Shown here: positions 59,024 to 64,000 of the stretch, one piece after another
Layout: each line of letters opens with the position of its first letter
Position numbering within the stretch: the first letter of the stretch is position 1
NCBI RefSeq assembly: GCF_002161285.1
Contig: NZ_NFHH01000012.1
Coordinates: 53,704-117,703, forward strand
Direction: 5' to 3'
Length of the DNA stretch: 64,000 nt
Source: Blautia sp. An81
GTDB lineage: Bacteria > Bacillota > Clostridia > Lachnospirales > Lachnospiraceae
The notes under the pieces: model-generated
Database searches by the model: none
What the model was told of the DNA's origin: nothing
Seen by the model: the letters and a program-made list of their open reading frames with translations, nothing else
Translations under genes and position numbers: made by a program

Positions 59024-60973
59024 TTATATTCTTCTCTTATCTGGAAAGTCAATCTGCATTTCCCACTTTACTGACGCCTCCTTTCCCCGGTGAGCGAGGC
59101 CCACATACCAGACCTGACCGGTCATGTCTGCACTGTAATTTTTCTCCTTGATCTGTCCGATAGCTTTCAGTGCCAGGTCTTCCAGGTTCTCCGACTTATC
59201 TCTGGTATATTTAAATTCCAGGATCATACTGGGACATCCCCATTTTCTGGAATACAGCAGGATATCTCCTCTTCCTCTGCCACTCTCCCGATTGCTTCTC
59301 ACCTGGTAAGTTCCACGCAGAAAAACACACATCCCCAGCCTCATCATATGGTAGCTGTTTTCGTCTTTCAGATTGTAATAAGAGGGAATTTCCAGCAGGA
59401 TCCTTTTATATTCTCGGGAAAAGCGCTCCATATCTCCTGTCTGGAGATAATACAGCATTTTGTCTATTTTTCCCTCCTCCACCTGTAAATAAGAGGCCGT
59501 CAAATCCTGAAATCCTTTCCAAACTTCCAGATTCGGTACCCGGACTTTATACAGATCTTCCCGGATCTCCTCCTCTATGGTCACCATACCTGCGTTCAGC
59601 AGAAGTCCCCAGAAAGCCGTCTCATTCTGGTTTTCGTAATAAGCCCCTGCCGCATCTGCATTCACTGTAACCTGGCCCCGTTCCAGCAGCTCCTCATAGG
59701 ACTGGAAAAAAAGCTGTCCCTGTTCACGAAGGGCATTCTTCAAAATACTGTTTTCACTGGTATTGACCCAGTAAGACTCCAGTTTTTTTCTGGCCCCGTA
59801 ACAGGATATGGACCAGGGATTATAAAGTTCCGTATCCCCTATTTTGTAGCCATCGTACATTGCCTTTACCTGCCCGGAAAACTCCGCTTCACAGTAATCC
59901 AGAAGTTCTCGTACTTCTTCCTCTGTAAACCCAAAGCAATCCTTATATTCCGGGTCTTTTACAGTACATACCATCAGATTATTCAGACCGGAAAAAATGT
60001 TCTCCTTTGCCACTCTCTGAACACCGGTAAGCATGGCTTTTTCCAGGGAAGAGTTTCCTTTCAGTGAAAAGCTCAACATCCCTGAAAGAATTTCTCTTAC
60101 CTGTCCATAATATCCTCTGGAATTTGCATACATAAAAGGCGTATCATATTCGTCCAGAAGGAGAAACACTTTCTTTCCATAGTATTCTTCCAGAATACCG
60201 CACAAATCCTTAAGTCCATGGCAAAGACAGCTCCTTTGCTCCTCAGCCCCCTGTTTTTCGCTAAGGGAGCGGTAATTCTGAAAAAACATCTCTTTCTTTC
60301 TCTGAGACAGTTTGCCGCTTTTTGTCAGATCCATGTATCTGTCATATTCCTCCAGAAAAAGATCTGAAAGCTGTCTTATCATTTCCCGGGAATTCTCTGC
60401 CTTTACATTCAAAAAGGAGAGAAAAATCACCGGATATTGATTTATCCAATCCGCATATACGCTTTTCTCAATCTTTGTTTCCGCAAACAGCCAGGCAGAG
60501 TTTCTGGTGCAGTCCAGAAATTCTCTGAGCATAGTCATATTCAGAGTCTTGCCAAACCGTCTTGGTCTTGTCACCAAAGTCACCTGATACCAGGAATCCA
60601 GAAATTCCTCAATAAACTGTGTTTTATCTACATAATAGGCATTTCTTTCACGAAGAAAGCGAAAGTCCTGAACGCCAATGGCAAGCCGCTTTTTCTTTGC
60701 AGAATAATCATAGGTTCCCTCCGGTTCGCACATCAGATCTGCATACTGCACTTCCCGGCCCGGTTCTCCCTTGCTTCTCCCGAAAAGTTCGTCTAAAGTA
60801 CATCCCAAAACATCGCTGATATGCTCCAGGGTTTCCAGATCCGGTGATCGGTTGCCTCTTTCATAATTCGTATAAGTAGAACGTGATATCCCCAGCTTTT
60901 CTGCCATCTGGGCCTGGGTATATCCCCGCAGATTCCGAACTCTTGTCAGGTATTCATAAAATCTGGTTTTCAT
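59024..60973 (-). CDS. XRE-HTH / AAA-ATPase-like / PD-(D/E)XK nuclease fusion protein
   Basis: About 649 residues. N-terminal XRE HTH (about residues 1-65, GYTQAQMAEKLGISRSTYTN), then an AAA-ATPase-like domain of the DUF1703-associated type: DFRFLRERNAYYVDKTQFIE and P-loop VTRPRRFGKTLNMTML, with LLLDEYDTPF as Walker B, and a C-terminal nuclease-like part: RGRGDILLYSRKW...MILEFKYTRDKS, matching the D...ExK motif of PD-(D/E)XK enzymes. Families of this AAA-nuclease type are abundant and of unknown function in gut bacteria; most lack an HTH. The start is ATG 60973; a GTG at 60985 is possible. Confidence 0.85.
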   Translation of the reverse strand: MKTRFYEYLTRVRNLRGYTQAQMAEKLGISRSTYTNYERGNRSPDLETLEHISDVLGCTLDELFGRSKGEPGREVQYADLMCEPEGTYDYSAKKKRLAIGVQDFRFLRERNAYYVDKTQFIEEFLDSWYQVTLVTRPRRFGKTLNMTMLREFLDCTRNSAWLFAETKIEKSVYADWINQYPVIFLSFLNVKAENSREMIRQLSDLFLEEYDRYMDLTKSGKLSQRKKEMFFQNYRSLSEKQGAEEQRSCLCHGLKDLCGILEEYYGKKVFLLLDEYDTPFMYANSRGYYGQVREILSGMLSFSLKGNSSLEKAMLTGVQRVAKENIFSGLNNLMVCTVKDPEYKDCFGFTEEEVRELLDYCEAEFSGQVKAMYDGYKIGDTELYNPWSISCYGARKKLESYWVNTSENSILKNALREQGQLFFQSYEELLERGQVTVNADAAGAYYENQNETAFWGLLLNAGMVTIEEEIREDLYKVRVPNLEVWKGFQDLTASYLQVEEGKIDKMLYYLQTGDMERFSREYKRILLEIPSYYNLKDENSYHMMRLGMCVFLRGTYQVRSNRESGRGRGDILLYSRKWGCPSMILEFKYTRDKSENLEDLALKAIGQIKEKNYSADMTGQVWYVGLAHRGKEASVKWEMQIDFPDKRRI

Positions 60974-61073
60974 AGCGAAAATCACTTCCCTGCTTTTTCT
61001 CTATTATAGCCCAGGATGTTTCAAATCGCAACATTAATATACTTATTATATTCTGACTTCGGAAATGGGCTTT

Positions 61074-61574
61074 CTATTTTCTCCGTTTTGCATAAACATT
61101 ACTGTTTACCTGCCATTCCCCGTTTTCCAGAACTGTTACATTCTGCCAATGGAAAGTTTCTGCCTGTATATCAGAAAAGATCCATTTCTGGAAGGGATCA
61201 TCCAGGACTGTTCCTATCAGCTTTCCACCGTCTTGTACAAAACGAAGACGAGTCATATACTTTTCGCAGGTATATGTCATATCATAACATTTTTCTTTGG
61301 CATTAAACATTCGGATCGCCATTCCGTATTCTCCATCCGGCTGGGGATCCGACTTCATAGTTTCCCTGGAAGGACATATAAACAGATCCTCAATTCCTGC
61401 ACCATTCAAAACCCTCCGGAAGATCCACTCTCCTTTTACAGTTCTGAGAGCATCTGTATGATAGCCGTCATGATACTCAAAGTCCCAGTCCCCAATCAGC
61501 GGAGCAAACCAGTCATACGCATCTGGAATCTTACCTGTTTTCTCACTTAACAAAGCTTCCATAAAACTATCCAT
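61074..61574 (-). CDS. DUF1579-like small protein
   Basis: 166 residues from the ATG at 61574 with AAAGGAGA upstream. Start MDSFMEALLSEKTGKIPDAY, then WFAPLIGDWDFEYHDGYHTD, MAIRMFNAKEKCYDMTYTCE and a strand-rich C-terminus ending WQVNSNVYAKRRK. The IGDWDF stretch and the beta-rich fold resemble DUF1579 lipocalin-like proteins. No known function. Confidence 0.65.
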   Translation of the reverse strand: MDSFMEALLSEKTGKIPDAYDWFAPLIGDWDFEYHDGYHTDALRTVKGEWIFRRVLNGAGIEDLFICPSRETMKSDPQPDGEYGMAIRMFNAKEKCYDMTYTCEKYMTRLRFVQDGGKLIGTVLDDPFQKWIFSDIQAETFHWQNVTVLENGEWQVNSNVYAKRRK

Positions 61575-61626
61575 AAGAATCTCCTTTCCAACACAGTATC
61601 TGCTCAATGTTCAGAACATCTGTTTT

Positions 61627-61911
61627 TTATCTTTGTTTCCGTTCTGTAAAATCCCAAAAGCAAAAGATCACGCCTATAGCGATTCCTGTTAATAAGGATT
61701 TGGCAGCAGGAACCTTAAATATAAACAAGCATACATTTAAAATAACTTCTGTTATCTCAAGCCTTATGCCCAGTCCCAGAAAAATATTCGGAGCAATCTC
61801 CTGAGCATAATCCCAATGCTCCTGTGAACTTCTGGAAGCTGGCGTATTATATCCGCAGCCTGAATTTCTGTCCGTTACCGGATATTTCTTTAAGAGGAAA
61901 CGCACAGACAC
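61627..61911 (-). pseudogene. N-terminally truncated SdpI-family membrane protein
   Basis: The open frame carries RNSGCGYNTPASRSSQEHWD, then WDYAQEIAPNIFLGLGIRLE and two C-terminal hydrophobic segments. SdpI-family proteins have such a YGYxTPRS-x-x-x-x-W-x-x-A motif after an N-terminal helix. That first helix is absent: upstream in frame is a stop and about 20 unrelated codons, so the gene is probably truncated. The listed start (GTG 61911) has no ribosome site. Confidence 0.5.
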
Positions 61912-62005
61912 CTTGTTCAGTACACTTCCTGGAATGCCGCCGGTTCAAATTATCAGCTCTACAACTTAGAATTTATTTGTATCTTCATGACGGATATTTT
62001 ATTGC

Positions 62006-62692
62006 TTAATCTTTAAGTCTTTCATAACATCTTTCCAATCGTTGCTCAATTTCTTGCTGAGTTAAATTCACATCGCCAAAAGAAAAAATCTCATTGTGAG
62101 CATTCTTGCCCACTTCACATCGGCATAAAAGCTTTCCCCAATTTGGTAGCGTATAATAATTTACTTCACCAGTTGAAAATCCTAATTCTTCCGGCAATTT
62201 TACCTTTGGAACATCTACAGAATTTAATATTTCAGAAATGGCAGCTGCGTATTCTGATATTGTATTTTCTTCATCAGCCGCTAAACCTACTGTTTCGTTT
62301 TCATCATCATATCTTAAACGAAGATGATATTGTTCTGTAATCTCAGTAATGCGCTCAATATATCCTTGTTCTTCAAGTAATGTTTTCAAATAATCATCAC
62401 TACAGCCAAAATGATAAGTATTATTATAGATTATTTTTGATACACTAAATTCCACTCCATTTTCATCTGAATATACCCCACAATCTGCGTCATTATCAAA
62501 AGGCGTAACAATAGTAAAAGTGTGTTCAGGGTAAGTTTGTTGAAGACACATAATAATGCGTTCATCTGTGTTTTTCCCACTTAAAGGATTACCTGCACTA
62601 TTTTTATCATTTACTAATTTAACTACTTCAGAACAACCAGATAAGCATATAAACAGTAATAGGATGAGTAAAAAAATTCCTAATTTTTTCAA
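62006..62692 (-). CDS. Putative lipoprotein of unknown function
   Basis: About 228 residues. Signal peptide LGIFLLILLLFICLSGCSEV with an LSGC lipobox, so the mature protein would be anchored by Cys. The body is acidic, with IIMCLQQTYPEHTFTIVTPF, EEQGYIERITEITEQYHLRL and EVGKNAHNEIFSFGDVNLTQ. No family recognised. Start is probably TTG at 62692 with AGGGGG about eight bases upstream; a GTG at 62701 is the alternative. The gene is AT-rich compared with the neighbours and is next to the IS630 element. Confidence 0.7.
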   Translation of the reverse strand: MKKLGIFLLILLLFICLSGCSEVVKLVNDKNSAGNPLSGKNTDERIIMCLQQTYPEHTFTIVTPFDNDADCGVYSDENGVEFSVSKIIYNNTYHFGCSDDYLKTLLEEQGYIERITEITEQYHLRLRYDDENETVGLAADEENTISEYAAAISEILNSVDVPKVKLPEELGFSTGEVNYYTLPNWGKLLCRCEVGKNAHNEIFSFGDVNLTQQEIEQRLERCYERLKD

Positions 62693-62718
62693 ATCATACA
62701 CCCCCTACAAATTCCAAT

Positions 62719-62739
62719 CTAGTGTACTGACCTGCTGAT
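62719..62739 (+). repeat. Left terminal inverted repeat of the IS630 element
   Basis: 21-bp repeat beginning CTAGTGTACTGAC. Mirrors the right end with three mismatches. Confidence 0.8.
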
Positions 62740-62761
62740 TTTTAGCAATACTGCCACCTCA

Positions 62762-63394
62762 TTAAGAGGCAGTAGTAAATGTGGGATACAGCGAACTGAG
62801 TTTTGTTCTAGCATCACTTGTTCTAAAATGCCAGTTAACCTTTGCTGCCACTGTATTCCGTTCCGTTTCCCATGCGGACAGTTCGCTGCGTAACTGTTCT
62901 ATTTCAGCGATGCGGCGGTTAAGGCATTGCCTGGTCATTACATTAAGCTCTATTTCAGCAATATCCAGCCAGCTGCCATGCTTTGGCGTGTAATGTATCT
63001 CCAGTTTTTTTATGATACGCCTTGCTTCTTCCGCCGGATACCGTTTGTACAGAGATGACGGTTTATGGGTATTAAGGTTATCCATCACAAGGATGATCTT
63101 TTCAGCATCGGGGTACATGTTGTCTACAAGATATCTGATCTCCTCTGCCCAGTCTGTGGCTGTACGGTGTTCACGTACACTCACATGGTGAACGCCTCCG
63201 AGCGGCTCTACAAAAGCAAAAATGCTGACGGTGCCCTTGCGGACATATTCCGAATCGGTTTTCTGGTCGCTTCCGGGAATCATTGGTAAAGGCTCCCTGA
63301 TTTCTCCCAAAAGCTGGTACGGCTTCTCATCCATACACACAACTGGATGCTTCTCATCATAGGGGAGTTCATACACATCAAGGATATCCTCCAT
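62762..63394 (-). CDS. IS630 transposase, C-terminal DDE part (orfB)
   Basis: 210 residues. DDE motif Asp in VVCMDEKPYQLLGE, Asp in ILVMDNLNTHKPS and Glu in DIAEIELNVMTRQC, all with the spacing of IS630/Tc1-mariner transposases. The listed ATG at 63394 is internal: the coding frame continues upstream through WCIPAKEDPEFIACM, which continues from orfA after a -1 shift at the A-run (63465-63472 on the plus strand). So this is the second half of one protein. Confidence 0.9.
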   Translation of the reverse strand: MEDILDVYELPYDEKHPVVCMDEKPYQLLGEIREPLPMIPGSDQKTDSEYVRKGTVSIFAFVEPLGGVHHVSVREHRTATDWAEEIRYLVDNMYPDAEKIILVMDNLNTHKPSSLYKRYPAEEARRIIKKLEIHYTPKHGSWLDIAEIELNVMTRQCLNRRIAEIEQLRSELSAWETERNTVAAKVNWHFRTSDARTKLSSLYPTFTTAS

Positions 63395-63399
63395 GCAGG

Positions 63400-63918
63400 C
63401 TATGAATTCTGGGTCTTCTTTTGCTGGAATGCACCAGTAGTCGTTTTTGTGAGGTCGAAGTTTGTTTTTTTTAAAGCTTTGCGGATTGCTTCCCTGCCGA
63501 CAGGGGTTTCCAGAATTACTTTGGATTCTTCTTCAAGCAGACGGATGGTCCACCGAGAGTGCCCCTCTGGGACAGGGCCGCAGGCAAGTTCGATCAGCCG
63601 GGCTTCCGTACGTCCGTCAACCTTACGCCGGGCATTATCTGAATTTATGTTCCGCTTAAATTCAGTAACAGCATCAATGCCGCCATTGATATATTTTGTT
63701 ACAGTGTTGGTGACAGTTGCCATGCAGACACCATTGGATCTGGCACTTTGTTCATGGGTTAAAACTTTTCCGTGTGCTTCGTCCAGATCGAGAATGATCT
63801 GGCATCTGCAGCGGATAGTTTTGGAAGTTTTTTTATTACGGATAACAGATTTCAAATTATTCAATTCTGTTTCTGTAAGATGGATGTTGTATTTTTTTGG
63901 TCTTGCCATAGGAATCAC
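63400..63918 (-). CDS. IS630 transposase, N-terminal helix-turn-helix part (orfA)
   Basis: 172 residues. Starts MARPKKYNIHLTETELNNLK (at the second ATG) and contains the paired-like HTH part: RCRCQIILDLDEAHGKVLTH, NGVCMATVTNTVTKYINGG. It runs into a run of eight A (minus strand) and ends at TAG 63400 as NFDLTKTTTGAFQQKK in the wrong frame. A -1 shift on the A-run gives KKNKLRPHKNDYWCIPAKED, which joins the DDE part. The initiation codon is probably the ATG of MARPKK. Confidence 0.88.
   Translation of the reverse strand: MIPMARPKKYNIHLTETELNNLKSVIRNKKTSKTIRCRCQIILDLDEAHGKVLTHEQSARSNGVCMATVTNTVTKYINGGIDAVTEFKRNINSDNARRKVDGRTEARLIELACGPVPEGHSRWTIRLLEEESKVILETPVGREAIRKALKKTNFDLTKTTTGAFQQKKTQNS
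63465..63472 (-). promoter_or_regulatory. Slippery A-run for -1 programmed frameshift in the IS630 transposase
   Basis: On the minus strand TTTAAAAAAAAC: reading TTA AAA AAA ACA in orfA, and AAC AAA CTT in orfB after slipping back one base. Fusion across it gives a continuous IS630 transposase. Confidence 0.7.
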
Positions 63919-63979
63919 CGCCGTTTTTTTTTTGATTATACATCAGAACAGCTGTGATTACCAGAATATTTAGTTAAAT

Positions 63980-64000
63980 ATCATCAAGTCAGCACACTAG
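63980..64000 (-). repeat. Right terminal inverted repeat of the IS630 element
   Basis: Reverse complement begins CTAGTGTGCTGAC. Matches the left end at 18 of 21 positions; the last base is the window edge. Confidence 0.8.

Larger units (their letters stand above)
62719..64000. mobile_element. IS630-family insertion sequence, complete to the window end
   Basis: Terminal inverted repeats: CTAGTGTACTGAC... at 62719-62739 and its reverse complement at 63980-64000, 18 of 21 bases alike. Between them lie two adjacent transposase frames on the minus strand. IS630/Tc1 elements insert at TA, and CTAG ends are consistent with that. The element is about 1280 bp. Whether the last base of the window is exactly the element end cannot be checked without the flank. 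Confidence 0.85.

Noticed and set aside
1..64000. tRNA, rRNA or CRISPR array
   Set aside because: No tRNA-like cloverleaf with T-loop, no rRNA-like block, and no regularly spaced direct repeats were seen on reading.

Overview
The window looks like a chromosomal segment of an anaerobic, spore-forming member of the Clostridia, most likely a Lachnospiraceae gut commensal. The evidence is the sporulation genes yqfC and yqfD and a BofC-like gene, the mre-min-rodA cell-shape operon, Clostridia-type 2-hydroxyacyl-CoA dehydratase activase, many SpoU/YkgJ/DUF2284-type proteins, moderate GC content and strong GGAGG ribosome-binding sites. Almost everything is on the minus strand; plus-strand genes are a few short, accessory-looking insertions. 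No tRNA, rRNA or CRISPR array was seen.

Region 1 (1-8010, minus): radC, mreB, mreC, mreD, PBP2 (mrdA), minD, minE and rodA, read from right to left; rodA runs off the left edge. This is the cell elongation and septum-placement operon, with a promoter just upstream of radC. Region 2 (8015-19315, minus): miaB, mutS, mutL, miaA, a PLP enzyme and two flavoproteins, i.e. mismatch repair plus tRNA A37 modification, behind a good promoter upstream of miaB. Region 3 (19361-31030, minus): a 5-formyl-THF cyclo-ligase/DUF896/proB group, then a long chain sbcD-sbcC-PNPOx-DUF2284-yqfC-yqfD-phoH-ybeY-BofC-like, interrupted on the plus strand only by one broken gene near 21.2 kb.

Region 4 (31-34.2 kb, plus): an accessory patch with a DUF2798 membrane protein carrying an odd hairpin-containing insertion, an orphan membrane protein behind a palindromic promoter, a broken lipoprotein gene, and lgt. 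Region 5 (34.2-37.4 kb, minus): a recombination scar holding the tail of a HAD phosphatase, a probable antitoxin-like partner gene and the tail of its DUF3990 (ADP-ribosyltransferase-like) companion, followed by four small conserved genes of unknown role and a FeoA-domain protein. Region 6 (37.4-50 kb): HelD, a ferredoxin-domain aldo/keto reductase, a Dabb protein, a 2-keto-3-deoxygluconate-type kinase next to a 1461-residue dehydratase activase, DUF2200, and a divergent AraC regulator/uroporphyrinogen-decarboxylase-family pair in which the decarboxylase is frameshifted.

Region 7 (50-59 kb): an SpoU methyltransferase, Bcp peroxidase, citrate synthase interrupted by one in-frame TAG, a MarR regulator, a DUF5655 protein, another gene remnant, and a heterodimeric ABC exporter. 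Citrate synthase and marR carry a near-identical 28-bp AT-rich element at exactly the same distance from their start codons, suggesting MarR controls both. Region 8 (59-64 kb): an HTH-AAA-nuclease fusion protein, small membrane/lipid-anchored proteins, a truncated SdpI-like gene and a complete IS630-family element whose transposase is split by a classic -1 slippery run; its right end is the last base of the window.

Four otherwise well-conserved reading frames are broken by single lesions (near 21499, 33123, 48430 and 53255). They may be genuine decay or sequence errors; this cannot be settled from the window alone.
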